This document shows positions 26,213 to 35,697 of a DNA stretch of 64,000 nt, piece by piece (the stretch's first letter is position 1; each line of letters starts with the position of its first letter). Position numbers and translations under genes: made by a program. The notes under the pieces were generated by a model. That model saw nothing but the letters and a program-made list of their open reading frames with translations, did no database searches and had not been told where the DNA came from. The stretch comes from Lentzea fradiae (lineage in GTDB: Bacteria; Actinomycetota; Actinomycetes; Mycobacteriales; Pseudonocardiaceae), in contig NZ_FNCC01000014.1 of the NCBI RefSeq assembly GCF_900100955.1, positions 124,001 through 188,000 on the forward strand, in the 5' to 3' direction.

Positions 26213-29200
26213 GTGGCCCGACGTGAGAGAGGTCCCAGCCAGTTTGGCGTGGGTGACACCACACGCTCCGAAAGGCCCGAATCGGGTGACGGACTGGCTG
26301 CGCTGGGTGACGGACCGATGAACGTGACACCGGACCCGGTGAGTCACGACGTCCCGGCCGCCCCCGGTTCCGGACCTGCCCGATCCGCGCCGTGGCGCCT
26401 GAACAACTGGCGCCTGCGCACCAAGCTGCTCGCCGTCCTGATGATCCCGACGGTCTGCGCCCTCGCCCTCGGCGGGTTGCAGGTTCGCAACGACCTCCAG
26501 GCCGCGACGGAGTTCAACAACCTCGCGAACCAGATCCGCCTCGAGACCGCGGTGGCCGACCTGGTGCAGCAGCTGCAGCGCGAACGCGACCTGTCGGTCA
26601 GCTTCGTCGCGTCGAACAAGAGGGTCGACAAGGTCGTCCTCGAACGCCAGCTCCGTCGCGTCAACGACACCAGCGAGGCGTTCAACGCGAGGATCTCGGA
26701 GCTCAGCTCGGACCTGAACCCCGCGGCCGTCGAGCGGTTCCAGCTCGCCGCCAAGCAGCTCGACCGCCTGAACAGCCTCCGCAACTCGGTGCGCGACACC
26801 CAGTACCCCGCGGAAGCCGTCCAGCGCACCTACTCGGAGTCCATCGAGACCCTCATCAACCTCGGTGAGCAGACGATCTCCGAGATCAACGACCCCGAGC
26901 TGGTGCGGTTGCACCTGACGACGAACGCCATCGCGCGCATCAAGGAGCAGGAGTCGCTCAAGCGGGCGATCCTCCTGGACGTCTTCCAGCGCAAGGGCTT
27001 CACGCCGTCCCAGACGCGCGCCCTGCAGGCCGCGAACGCCGAGCTCGAAGCCGCCCGCAACGACTTCCGCAAGTCCGCGACGCCGGAACAGGCCAAGATC
27101 TACGACGACACCGTCACCGGCCTCATCGTCGACACCGCGAACGACATGCAGGAGTCGGCGATCAACCAGCAGGCCGGCGGCAAGGACTTCAGCCAACTGA
27201 CGTCCGAGAAGTGGGACATCGCCGCCACGCTGACGGTCAACCTGACCCGCGACGTCGAGAACCTGCTGGTCGAGCAGCTGCAGAACAAGACGGACCAGCT
27301 GGCGAGCGACACCAGGATCAGGGCCTACATCGCCTCCGGCCTCGTGCTCGCCATCCTCGCCCTCGCGCTGCTCATGGCGCTGTTCGTCGCCCGCTCGATC
27401 CTCAACCCGCTGCGCACGCTGCGCCGCACCGCCCTCGACGTCGCCGACCACGGCCTCCCGGACGCGGTCGAGCGCATCCTCGCGGACCCGGACCCGGAGA
27501 ACGCGGCGAAGACCGCCGTCGAGCCGGTCCCGGTGCACACGCGGGAAGAGGTCGGCCAGGTGGCGCGCGCGTTCGACGCGGTGCACGGCGAAGCGGTGCG
27601 ACTGGCCGCCCAGCAGGCTCTCCTGCGCGACAACGTCAACGCGATGTTCGTCAACCTCTCCCGCCGCTCTCAGGCCCTGGTCGAGCGCCAGCTGAACCTG
27701 ATCGACCGGCTGGAGCAGGACGAGCAGGACCCGGACCAGCTGGCCTCGCTGTTCGAGCTCGACCACCTCGCGACCCGCATGCGCCGCAACTCGGAGAACC
27801 TCCTGGTCCTCTCGGGCACGGACCTCTCGCGGCGGCTCACGAGGCCCGTCCCGGCCGCCGAGGTCCTCGGCGCCGCGGTCTCCGAGGTCGAGCAGTACGC
27901 CCGCGTGCAGGTCGGCCAGACCCCGGACGTCACCGTCCAGGGCCGCGCGGTCAACGACCTCGTGCACCTCATCGCGGAGCTGCTGGACAACGCCACGGCG
28001 TTCTCCGACCCGGTCACCAAGGTCACCGTCCGCACGGCCAAGACCCGCAAGGGCGAGCTGGCGATCGAGATCCAGGACCGCGGCGTGGGCATGGGCGACC
28101 AGGAGATCCTGGACGCCAACGAGCGCCTGGCCGACCCGCCGGACGTCGACGTCGCCGTCTCCCGCCGGATGGGCCTGTACGTGGTCGCGCGGCTCGCCAA
28201 GCGCCACGACATCAAGGTCCGCTTGCGCGGCAACGAGGACATCGAGGGCGGCACCACGGCGCTGGTGATCGTGCCGGAGACGCTCATCGCGATCCCCGGC
28301 CAGGCACCGGCCGCCGCGCCGCCGCCCGGTTCGGGTGGGCTCGCCTCCGCGTTCGGCATGTCCGCACCGGCCCAGTCGCAGTCCCAGTCGCCGGCACCGG
28401 CCGTCTCGGAGCACACCACCGAGATCGGCACCTCCGCGGCCAGGGCCAGCGGCATCGCCGGCGCCTTCGGCAGCACCGGGTCCACCGGTCTCACCCCGAG
28501 GGTCGACGAGTCGAGCCCGAGCATCCCGGTCAGCTTCGTGCCCAGCTCGGTCACCGACAGCGGTGCGGGCGCGACGGCGATCCCGGTCTTCACCGACTCG
28601 CCCGCCGAGGACTCGACGCCGTCCGAGCGGTGGCGCCGCGACCAGCTGGCCGCCGCGGAGCCCGAGGGCTCGTTCGGCGAGCCGACGCTCTTCACGGCCT
28701 ACGAGGACCGCGACGAGGAACCGGGCGAGATCTCCTTCGAGCCCGGCTACGAGACCACGCAGTTCGTCCCGATCCCGCCGATCCAGGAGGAGCCGGCCTC
28801 GGCCAACGGCGTCGCGCGCGCCTCGGTCGACGACGGCCGCCTCGACATCGGCATGGGCCACCGCAACGGCACCTCCGGCAAGCAGGCCGAGCACGACCTG
28901 GACGCCCCGACGGAACGCCTCCCGATCTACGAGGCCGTCCTGTCGCAGTGGTTCCAGGCGGTCGGCAGCGAGACGTCGGCGTCCGCGGCCCAGCCGGTGC
29001 GCCCGGCGGCCGGGAACGACGAGGCGGACGCGTCCAACGGGCACGTCGAGTCCGGTCAGGGCGGTGCCGGCAAGGGTGGCGTCGACAAGGGCGATGTCGA
29101 GTACATCGACGAGCCCCCGACGACCCCTCCGCTGTCGGACGGGCCGGAGCCGGAGCTCCCGACCCGTACCCGCAAGCCTGTCCCGGCGGTGACGCCCACC

Positions 29201-29662
29201 ACCACGTCCGCAGCTGGTCTGCCCGTGCGCCAGCCGCGCGCGAAGGTCCAGAAGGCGGTCGAGGAAGAAGTGGCACCGGCCGAGCAGGAGCGAGTTGTGG
29301 AACCGGAGCCCGTTCTGGAGGAGACTCCAGCCGTGGCGCCCGCTTCCGAATCGGCTTGGCAATCGCCCGCCGATGAGGGATGGCAGGCGGCTCAGGCGTT
29401 GTTGAACAAGACGCCGGAGACGAAGACAACGGCAGGTTTGCCGAAACGGACACCGAAGGCTCAGCTCGTGCCAGGATCTGCAGCACCCAAGCCGCAGTCC
29501 CTGACGCAGACAGCGCAGCGCCCGCCGCTGCCGCCCCGCACCGCCGACGCGGTGCGCGGACGGATGTCGAGTCTGCAAAGTGGTGTCCGGCGAGGCCGGC
29601 ACGCATTGATCGAGGCATACGCTGGTGACCAGTCGAGCCGGCAGAACGAGGAGCAGGAGTGA
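26213..29662 (+). CDS. cvnA: conservon histidine kinase-like protein CvnA with nitrate-sensor domain
   Basis: A large membrane protein (1149 residues from GTG 26213). It has a first helix near 72-92, an extracellular nitrate/nitrite-sensor-type domain, a second helix near 372-395 and a HAMP-like region. The dimer region holds ELDHLATRMRR and the ATPase domain ELLDNATAFSD; a disordered Pro/Ala/Glu-rich tail follows from about residue 700. GTG 26213 has AGGAAG 6 bases upstream; ATG 26318 is the main alternative because GC3 is low between them. First gene of a cvnABCD unit. Confidence 0.83.
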   Translation: MARRERGPSQFGVGDTTRSERPESGDGLAALGDGPMNVTPDPVSHDVPAAPGSGPARSAPWRLNNWRLRTKLLAVLMIPTVCALALGGLQVRNDLQAATEFNNLANQIRLETAVADLVQQLQRERDLSVSFVASNKRVDKVVLERQLRRVNDTSEAFNARISELSSDLNPAAVERFQLAAKQLDRLNSLRNSVRDTQYPAEAVQRTYSESIETLINLGEQTISEINDPELVRLHLTTNAIARIKEQESLKRAILLDVFQRKGFTPSQTRALQAANAELEAARNDFRKSATPEQAKIYDDTVTGLIVDTANDMQESAINQQAGGKDFSQLTSEKWDIAATLTVNLTRDVENLLVEQLQNKTDQLASDTRIRAYIASGLVLAILALALLMALFVARSILNPLRTLRRTALDVADHGLPDAVERILADPDPENAAKTAVEPVPVHTREEVGQVARAFDAVHGEAVRLAAQQALLRDNVNAMFVNLSRRSQALVERQLNLIDRLEQDEQDPDQLASLFELDHLATRMRRNSENLLVLSGTDLSRRLTRPVPAAEVLGAAVSEVEQYARVQVGQTPDVTVQGRAVNDLVHLIAELLDNATAFSDPVTKVTVRTAKTRKGELAIEIQDRGVGMGDQEILDANERLADPPDVDVAVSRRMGLYVVARLAKRHDIKVRLRGNEDIEGGTTALVIVPETLIAIPGQAPAAAPPPGSGGLASAFGMSAPAQSQSQSPAPAVSEHTTEIGTSAARASGIAGAFGSTGSTGLTPRVDESSPSIPVSFVPSSVTDSGAGATAIPVFTDSPAEDSTPSERWRRDQLAAAEPEGSFGEPTLFTAYEDRDEEPGEISFEPGYETTQFVPIPPIQEEPASANGVARASVDDGRLDIGMGHRNGTSGKQAEHDLDAPTERLPIYEAVLSQWFQAVGSETSASAAQPVRPAAGNDEADASNGHVESGQGGAGKGGVDKGDVEYIDEPPTTPPLSDGPEPELPTRTRKPVPAVTPTTTSAAGLPVRQPRAKVQKAVEEEVAPAEQERVVEPEPVLEETPAVAPASESAWQSPADEGWQAAQALLNKTPETKTTAGLPKRTPKAQLVPGSAAPKPQSLTQTAQRPPLPPRTADAVRGRMSSLQSGVRRGRHALIEAYAGDQSSRQNEEQE

Positions 29663-30078
29663 CGACCGCAGCGCAGCCAGGCAGCTTTGGTTGGCTTATC
29701 ACCGACTTCGTGCGGAGGGTGCCCGGTGTGGCACATTCCGTCGTGGTGTCCGCGGACGGGCTGTTGCTCGCGGGGTCCCAGGGCTTGCCCCGGGACCGTG
29801 CAGAGCAGCTCTCCGCCGTCGCGTCAGGGCTGGTCAGCCTCACACAGGGTGCTGCCCGCTGCTTCGAGGCAGGCGGGGTCAACCAGACCGTTGTCGAGAT
29901 GGAGCGGGGTTACCTGTTCCTCATGTCGATCAGCGACGGATCGTGTCTCGCCGTCCTGGCGGCACCGAACTGCGACATCGGGCTCGTGGCCTACGAGATG
30001 ACGCTTCTGGTGGAGAGAGTCGGCCAACAACTCACCCCTGAGCTGCGTGCGCAGCTTCAGGGTGTGGTCCGTCGCTAG
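29659..30078 (+). CDS. cvnB: roadblock/LC7 protein CvnB
   Basis: A 139-residue roadblock/LC7-domain protein with FGWLITDFVRRVPGVAHSVVVSADGLLLA at its start. In conservons this protein interacts with the GTPase CvnD and the kinase-like CvnA on the inner membrane face. The GTG start overlaps the cvnA stop (GTGA). Length and order match the family. Confidence 0.9.
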   Translation: MTTAAQPGSFGWLITDFVRRVPGVAHSVVVSADGLLLAGSQGLPRDRAEQLSAVASGLVSLTQGAARCFEAGGVNQTVVEMERGYLFLMSISDGSCLAVLAAPNCDIGLVAYEMTLLVERVGQQLTPELRAQLQGVVRR

Positions 30079-30107
30079 ACCTCACTTGGTGTCAGGGGTG
30101 AGAACAA

Positions 30108-30878
30108 ATGGCTGCGAGACCTGGCGCTGGAGGCCGTGGACTCGGTAGGAACTTCAACTACCAGGAGTGGGCGGCCGGCGGGTTCCAGTTCGACGAGCCT
30201 GACGCGATACCCCAAGATCCAGAGGAAGCCGAGGACGCACCCCACGATGAGCGGGTTACAGGGCAAGGGCTAGGCGATATGTCTCAGCGTGAGGTGGATG
30301 ACTCGTCGTCGTACCCGTACGACGACGTGCCGAACCGGTTCGACATAGACGGGTACGGCACCGGGCTGTTCGGTGGACCCGGTGCGGACCTCTTCGGCCA
30401 GCACGAGATGCCGGACGCGGTGCCGGAACAACTGCCGTACACCACGGGGCCGCAACCGGTGTACAGCACGGGTGCGCAGCCGGTGTACAACACCGGTGCA
30501 CAGTCCGTCGTGCGCCCGGAGGAGAATGCAGCTGCGGACTCGGGTTCACTGGTGCGGCCTTACACGCGCACCGGTGGACGCACACGACCCGACTACGACC
30601 TCGCTATCGAGGCCCTCATCTCCACCAGTGAGAAGGGGCTCGAACGGGACGCGGCAGTGCTTCCCGAGCACAGGTCGATCTGCGGGCTGTGTGTGGACAC
30701 GCGGTCGGTGGCCGAGGTCGCGGCACTCCTACGCTTGCCACTAGGCGTCGTGCGGGTGTTGATCGGCGACATGGCAAGCATGGGATTGGTTTTGATTCAC
30801 CAGGGCGGTCTGGTCGTGGGGGACCGGCCTTCCATGGAATTCCTGGAGAGGGTGCTCAGTGGGCTTCGCAGGCTCTAG
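30108..30878 (+). CDS. cvnC: DUF742 protein CvnC with extended N-terminus
   Basis: A 256-residue protein. The C-terminal part (about 145-256) is DUF742 with LVRPYTRTGGRTRPDYDL and a winged-helix-like region. The N-terminal 140 residues are an acidic Gly/Pro/Tyr extension longer than in most relatives. It contains a short repeat around residues 109-133 (TTGPQPVY, STGAQPVY, NTGAQSVV). It overlaps cvnD by 20 bases. Probable partner of CvnB and CvnD. Confidence 0.87.
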   Translation: MAARPGAGGRGLGRNFNYQEWAAGGFQFDEPDAIPQDPEEAEDAPHDERVTGQGLGDMSQREVDDSSSYPYDDVPNRFDIDGYGTGLFGGPGADLFGQHEMPDAVPEQLPYTTGPQPVYSTGAQPVYNTGAQSVVRPEENAAADSGSLVRPYTRTGGRTRPDYDLAIEALISTSEKGLERDAAVLPEHRSICGLCVDTRSVAEVAALLRLPLGVVRVLIGDMASMGLVLIHQGGLVVGDRPSMEFLERVLSGLRRL

Positions 30879-31464
30879 TCCCCAGGGCGCCGAGGGCGCA
30901 CGGAAGCCGACGACCTCCGCCAAGATCGTGGTGGCGGGTGGCTTCGGTGTGGGCAAGACGACGTTCGTCGGCTCGGTGTCCGAGATCGTCCCGTTGACCA
31001 CCGAGGCGGTGATGACCGAGGCCAGCGCTGGGGTGGACGACCTCTCCGCCACGCCGAACAAGGTCACCACGACGGTCGCGATGGACTTCGGCCGCGTGTC
31101 GCTCGACAGCGACCTGATCCTGTACCTCTTCGGTACACCGGGTCAGCACCGCTTCTGGTTCATGTGGGACGACCTGGTGCGGGGTGCCATCGGCGCCATC
31201 GTGCTGGTCGACACCCGCAGGCTCGCGGACGCGTTCGCCTCGATCGACTTCTTCGACGACCGGCAGCTGCCGTACGTCGTGGGCGTCAACTGCTTCGACG
31301 GCCTCCTGCACCACAGGCTGGAGGACGTGCGCGAGGTGTTGACGATCGACGAGTCGGTGCCGATCGTGACGTGTGACGCGCGGAACCGGCAGTCGACGAA
31401 GCAGACGCTCATCACGCTGGTCGAGCACGCCATGCGCCAGTGGATGTCCGTCCGCGCGGGCTGA
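30859..31464 (+). CDS. cvnD: conservon small GTPase CvnD
   Basis: A 201-residue GTP-binding protein with P-loop GGFGVGKTTFVG, a switch-II-like LFGTPGQHRFW and VLVDTRRL. In Streptomyces the CvnA-D proteins form a membrane complex compared to a eukaryotic G-protein system. GTG start lies inside the end of cvnC. No cytochrome P450 (CvnE/F) gene follows, so this is a four-gene conservon. Confidence 0.9.
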   Translation: MGFAGSSPQGAEGARKPTTSAKIVVAGGFGVGKTTFVGSVSEIVPLTTEAVMTEASAGVDDLSATPNKVTTTVAMDFGRVSLDSDLILYLFGTPGQHRFWFMWDDLVRGAIGAIVLVDTRRLADAFASIDFFDDRQLPYVVGVNCFDGLLHHRLEDVREVLTIDESVPIVTCDARNRQSTKQTLITLVEHAMRQWMSVRAG

Positions 31465-31492
31465 CCTCTCACCGGGGACAACTTCAGACGAG

Positions 31493-31537
31493 CGGCGAGG
31501 CGAGGGACCACCTCCGGGTGGGTCCCTCGCCTCGCCG
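31493..31537. terminator. bidirectional terminator after the conservon
   Basis: A 17-base perfect stem CGGCGAGGCGAGGGACC/GGTCCCTCGCCTCGCCG with an 11-base loop, between cvnD and the convergent helicase-associated gene. Confidence 0.85.
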
Positions 31538-31568
31538 TCGTGTTCCGGTCCGGGCCGGACCGGCCTCG

Positions 31569-33818
31569 TCAGTCCTCGTCGACCAGGGCGGCGGACGTGA
31601 CGCGGTGCAGCGGGAACCGCAGCACCTCGCCGTAGCTGTGGTCGTAGCCCTCCAGCACGCCGCCACCGACGACGTGCGGCTCGATGACGCGCTGCGCCGC
31701 CGTGCCGTGGGAGTCGACGAAGCCCACCAGCACCCGCCGGCGGGCCCGTGCGGCCTGCTGGAGCAGCGACAGGGTGGCCGAGGGTCCTGAGCCCAGGTGA
31801 CCGGGCACGGCGACGCGTTCGCCCCGTGGCGTGGCCGCGGCGCGGTCTCCCGCCCGCACCAGCCGGACGAACTCGCCCAGCCGTTCGTCGGCGATCACGG
31901 CCGGTGCCGCCGGCTTGCGCGCCGACCGCTGCCGCGGCGTCGTCCTGCGCCCGCCCGGCCGCAGGTCGAGGACCTGGCCGTCGGGGCCCTCCGCGGCGGG
32001 GGCGAACCCGGCGGACCGCAGCCCGTCCAGCACGTCCGCCAGCGGCAACGGGCTCACCAGCACCGTCGGCGCGATCCGGCGCAGTTCCAGCCGGGTGGCC
32101 TCCGGGTGGGCCAGCACCTCGCTGACCAGCACCTGGTCGTCGCAGCGCAGGAACGAGCCCGCCGCGCCGCCGCGCAGCCTGCCGTGCCGCCGGGCGGCGT
32201 CGTCGACCAGGTAGGTCAGCGACTGCGGCACCGGCGTCCGCGACCGGACCTTGAACAGCTCGTGCAGGTCGTCGGCCGTGCGGCCGGAGTCGAGCGCGCG
32301 CCGGACGCTGCCCTCGCTGATCCGGTACACCGTCGCGCTGCCCGCCGACTCGACGTCCGCGACCAGCGCCAGCTCGTCCGCGAGATCTGGTTCGAGCCTG
32401 CCGGGGGCGACGACGGTGAGGTCGGCCTGCACCAGCACGTGGTCGAGCGGCTCCGGCAACGCCTCGCCGAGGGTCTTGGCGGCGGGGCCCGCGCCCTCGT
32501 CGAGCAGCACCCGGCCGGCGCTCGTGACCGCCCCGAGGGCGAGCACGCCGACGGCGGTGCCCTCCTCGACCGTCCAGCGCACCAGCTCGTCGCGCTGCCT
32601 GCCGCCGCGGCGGGGCGCCCGCCAGGCGAGCAGCGCGGCCAGGTCGGAGGGGTTCGCGAACGAGGTGCCCGCCGGGAACGCCGCGAGCGTCTCCAGCACC
32701 CAGCGGCGGTCCCGCGGGGCCTGGGCGCGGCGGATCTCGTCCGCGAGGGGGTTGAAGAGCTTGTCCCGCTCGTCGCGGCGGCCGACCAGCGCGGGCAGCC
32801 TGGGCAGCTCCAGCCAGGCGTGCGCGAGCGTGGCCCAGCGGACCTCGGCGGTCGCGGCGAGCCACACGTCGGCCTTGGTCGTCGGCACCCACTCCGGCTC
32901 GGCGGCCTCGGTGTTCGCGACGAGGTCGGCGCCGACGACGAGCTCGATCAGCAACGCGGCGCGCTGCTCGTCGACGTTCAGGTCCTTGGCGGCCTTGCGC
33001 AGGTCGCGCACGCCCAGCCCGCCCGTGCGCAGCACCGGAGGCGGCTCCGCCGACCAGCTCGTGACCAGGTTCTCGACGTGCCGGACCAGCTCCAGTGCCT
33101 CACCGCCGCCCGTGGCGTCCACGCTCGTCTGCCGCAACGCCGTCGTCTTCGGCTTCGGCTCGACGGTCTGGATCGGGCCCAGCGGGCGGTCACCGCGCAG
33201 CTCGAACGCGATCTCGCGGGGCAGCTCGACGGTGCCGGGGTCGCGGCGCAGCAGCAGACCGCGCGCCAGCAGCCGCTGGACGGGGGTCTCCGCCTTGTCG
33301 AGCGGCACGACGCGCGAGGCGTCCTTGGTGTCGCCGATCGGCGGTCCGGCGGCGAGCTTGCGCAACACCCGCAGCTCGCCCTCGCCGACGCCGCTCAGGT
33401 CGTAGGTCTGCCCCGTGGCGCGGCCCAGCCCGCCGGGGAACGTGCCGAACGCCTCACGGGTCACCGGGGGGACGGACAGCTCGTCGTCGCCCCACGCGAG
33501 CGCGAGCGACAGCAGCTTCGCCACGGCCTGCTTGAGCGGCCTGGGCTTCACGTCCGGCCCGAGCACCCGCGCGAGTGTGGCCAAGCCCACGGGAGAGGTG
33601 TCCGCGCCCTCCACGACCAGTGCCTCCAGCACCGCGAGCGTGAACGTGTCGAGGTCCTCGCAGGCGCGCGCGATCGACGCCCTGGTGCCGACCCGTGTCG
33701 CCAGCACGGACATATCGGCAGGTGGGGGAGTTGCCAGGTCAGGACGCGCGCGCAGCAGGGCGACGAGAGCGGCGTCGTCCCTGGAGCGCAGCCAGTCGGC
33801 GAGAGTGGTGCCGGACAT
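31569..33818 (-). CDS. helicase-associated (helicase_C_3-type) protein
   Basis: A 749-residue actinobacterial protein carrying an XPB-like helicase_C_3 domain (around residues 420-570, with VLVQADLTVVAPGRL) but no ATPase motifs. A WYL-like segment lies near the C-terminus (RVLVGFVDSHGTAAQRVIEPHVV). ATG 33818 (MSGTTLADWLRSRDD) fits relatives; longer frames are not coding-like. Orthologue by order of Rv0862c, normally next to the XPB helicase. It probably assists in DNA repair or binding. Confidence 0.84.
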   Translation of the reverse strand: MSGTTLADWLRSRDDAALVALLRARPDLATPPPADMSVLATRVGTRASIARACEDLDTFTLAVLEALVVEGADTSPVGLATLARVLGPDVKPRPLKQAVAKLLSLALAWGDDELSVPPVTREAFGTFPGGLGRATGQTYDLSGVGEGELRVLRKLAAGPPIGDTKDASRVVPLDKAETPVQRLLARGLLLRRDPGTVELPREIAFELRGDRPLGPIQTVEPKPKTTALRQTSVDATGGGEALELVRHVENLVTSWSAEPPPVLRTGGLGVRDLRKAAKDLNVDEQRAALLIELVVGADLVANTEAAEPEWVPTTKADVWLAATAEVRWATLAHAWLELPRLPALVGRRDERDKLFNPLADEIRRAQAPRDRRWVLETLAAFPAGTSFANPSDLAALLAWRAPRRGGRQRDELVRWTVEEGTAVGVLALGAVTSAGRVLLDEGAGPAAKTLGEALPEPLDHVLVQADLTVVAPGRLEPDLADELALVADVESAGSATVYRISEGSVRRALDSGRTADDLHELFKVRSRTPVPQSLTYLVDDAARRHGRLRGGAAGSFLRCDDQVLVSEVLAHPEATRLELRRIAPTVLVSPLPLADVLDGLRSAGFAPAAEGPDGQVLDLRPGGRRTTPRQRSARKPAAPAVIADERLGEFVRLVRAGDRAAATPRGERVAVPGHLGSGPSATLSLLQQAARARRRVLVGFVDSHGTAAQRVIEPHVVGGGVLEGYDHSYGEVLRFPLHRVTSAALVDED

Positions 33819-33923
33819 TCTCACCACGGTATATGGGTCCGTCGACATCGGATCGTCCCGCCGGGAAGTGAGAACGAGGTCTGTCACACTTGTGGCGTCA
33901 TCGGCACCACCGAGGAGGAGATC

Positions 33924-34109
33924 GTGGCGAAAGGACGCCCTGGACGGGTCGACCCGCACTGGCCGGAGGGCCCCGGCGGCGGTCACCCCGTCACCGAACT
34001 GACCAGCGACACCCAGGGTGCGCTCTCCCCGTTCGGCGCGGTGACGTTCCCGCTGCCGGTGGAAGACCTGCCGTACCGGCACCCGGTCACCGAGATCAAC
34101 AAGTCCTGA
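33924..34109 (+). CDS. small conserved protein of unknown function
   Basis: A 61-residue Pro/Gly-rich protein starting at GTG 33924 behind GAGGAGGAG, with WPEGPGGGHPVTEL and LPVEDLPYRHPVTEINKS. It has no membrane segment. It lies between the helicase-associated gene and the malic enzyme/moa genes, the place of Rv0863 in M. tuberculosis. The good ribosome site and position support a real gene; function unknown. Confidence 0.66.
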   Translation: MAKGRPGRVDPHWPEGPGGGHPVTELTSDTQGALSPFGAVTFPLPVEDLPYRHPVTEINKS

Positions 34110-34138
34110 TCGGACGATCGGCCTCGTCTTGATGTGGT

Positions 34139-34221
34139 CTTGAGCTGCACTTGAGACTGCCGAGTCGCGTTGGTTCCGCAATGGGGCCGGGGATAGGCTC
34201 GCCTCCCGCTTGAGCTGCACT
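34139..34221. repeat. direct repeat upstream of malic enzyme
   Basis: CTTGAGCTGCACT occurs twice (34139-34151 and 34209-34221) within the 128-base gap before the malic enzyme. The second copy lies 17 bases before its start. A half copy ACTTGAGACTGC follows the first. It could be a regulator site or an old duplication. Confidence 0.6.
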
Positions 34222-34237
34222 GCGTGGGAGGAAGACG

Positions 34238-35620
34238 ATGCCGGTCCCCGGCCCTGGTTACTCGATCACCGTTCGTCTGGAGGCGCCGCCGTCAGCGAGC
34301 GCCGCGGGTGACCTCACCTCGGCCGTCGGCCGCGCGGGCGGTGTCATCACGGCGTTCGACGTCGTCGAGTCGCACAACGACCGCGTCGTCATCGACCTCA
34401 CGTGCAACGCGCTGTCGGCGAACCACGCGAAGGACATCACCGACACGCTGGAGACGCTGCCCGGCATCGTCGTCCGCAAGGTGTCGGACCGCACGTTCCT
34501 CGTGCACCTCGGCGGCAAGATCGAGATCTCGTCGAAGGTCCCGCTGCGCAACCGCGACGACCTGTCCCGCGCGTACACGCCCGGCGTGGCGCGGGTGTGC
34601 GAGGCCATCGCCAAGAACCCGGACGACGCGCGCCGCCTGACCATCAAGCGCAACACCGTCGCCGTGGTCACCGACGGCTCCGCCGTGCTCGGCCTCGGCA
34701 ACCTCGGACCCGCCGCCGCCCTGCCGGTCATGGAGGGCAAGGCCGCGCTGTTCAAGAAGTTCGCGGGCGTCGACGCCTGGCCGGTCTGCCTGGACACCCA
34801 GGACACCGAGGAGATCATCCGCGCGGTCGAGCTCATCGCCCCCGTCTACGGCGGCATCAACCTCGAGGACATCTCCGCGCCGCGCTGCTTCGAGATCGAG
34901 GCCCGCCTGCGCGAGAAGCTCGACATCCCGGTCTTCCACGACGACCAGCACGGCACCGCGATCGTCGTCGTCGCAGCGCTGCGCAACGCCCTGCGCGTCG
35001 TCGGCAAGGACATCAAGGACTGCCGCATCACCGTCTGCGGCGTCGGCGCCGCGGGCTCCGCGATCATCCGCCTGCTGCAGGCCCAGACGCCCGGCGACAT
35101 CATCGCCGTCGACGTCGACGGCATCGTCCACCGCGACCGCCCCGGCCTCGACGCGAACCTGAAGTCCATCGCCTCGTCCACGAACAAGGACAACCAGTCC
35201 GGCCGCCTGCACGACGCGCTCGTCGGGTCCGACGTGTTCATCGGCGTCTCGGCCCCGAACCTGTTCGGCGCCGAGCAGGTCGCCACGATGGCCAAGGACG
35301 CCATCGTGTTCGCGCTGGCCAACCCGGACCCGGAGATCGACCCGATGGAGGCCCAGCAGCACGCCGCCGTCGTCGCGACCGGCCGTTCGGACTTCCCGAA
35401 CCAGATCAACAACGTGCTGGCGTTCCCCGGCGTGTTCCGCGGCCTGCTGGACGCCCACGCGAAGACCATCACCGACGCGATGCTCCTGGCCGCCGCCGAG
35501 GCCATCGCCGACGTGGTGGACGGCGACCGCCTCAACGCGTCGTTCATCGTCCCGTCGGTCTTCGACAACACGGTCGCCCCCGCGGTGGCGGAGGCCGTGC
35601 GCAAGGCCGCGGCTTCCTGA
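34238..35620 (+). CDS. NAD(P)-dependent malic enzyme with N-terminal ACT-like domain
   Basis: Decarboxylates malate to pyruvate. The 460-residue protein has an N-terminal ACT-like domain (about 1-80, YSITVRLEAPPSASAAGDLT) that may bind an effector. The catalytic part has SRAYTPGVARVC, GLGNLGPAAALPVMEGK, metal-site INLEDI and VFHDDQHGTA, and the NAD motif GVGAAGSAI. ATG 34238 follows GGGAGGAAG. A 13-base terminator ends the gene. The insertion separates the small gene from moaC, unlike the mycobacterial order. Confidence 0.9.
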   Translation: MPVPGPGYSITVRLEAPPSASAAGDLTSAVGRAGGVITAFDVVESHNDRVVIDLTCNALSANHAKDITDTLETLPGIVVRKVSDRTFLVHLGGKIEISSKVPLRNRDDLSRAYTPGVARVCEAIAKNPDDARRLTIKRNTVAVVTDGSAVLGLGNLGPAAALPVMEGKAALFKKFAGVDAWPVCLDTQDTEEIIRAVELIAPVYGGINLEDISAPRCFEIEARLREKLDIPVFHDDQHGTAIVVVAALRNALRVVGKDIKDCRITVCGVGAAGSAIIRLLQAQTPGDIIAVDVDGIVHRDRPGLDANLKSIASSTNKDNQSGRLHDALVGSDVFIGVSAPNLFGAEQVATMAKDAIVFALANPDPEIDPMEAQQHAAVVATGRSDFPNQINNVLAFPGVFRGLLDAHAKTITDAMLLAAAEAIADVVDGDRLNASFIVPSVFDNTVAPAVAEAVRKAAAS

Positions 35621-35628
35621 CGGCTCCC

Positions 35629-35659
35629 GGAAGCGGGACGGTTCCGCCGTCCCGCTTCC
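35629..35659 (+). terminator. terminator after malic enzyme
   Basis: Perfect 13-base stem GGAAGCGGGACGG/CCGTCCCGCTTCC with a 5-base loop, 9 bases past the stop, before moaC. Confidence 0.8.
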
Positions 35660-35697
35660 TCACGGCCGCTGGCGTGGCACGGGCCTACGATCGCCGT

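Noticed and set aside
26090..29602. A 1170-residue open frame antisense to cvnA
   Set aside because: Shadow of high-GC coding sequence; product is Arg/Gly/Asp-rich without domains, while the plus strand encodes a clear conservon kinase.
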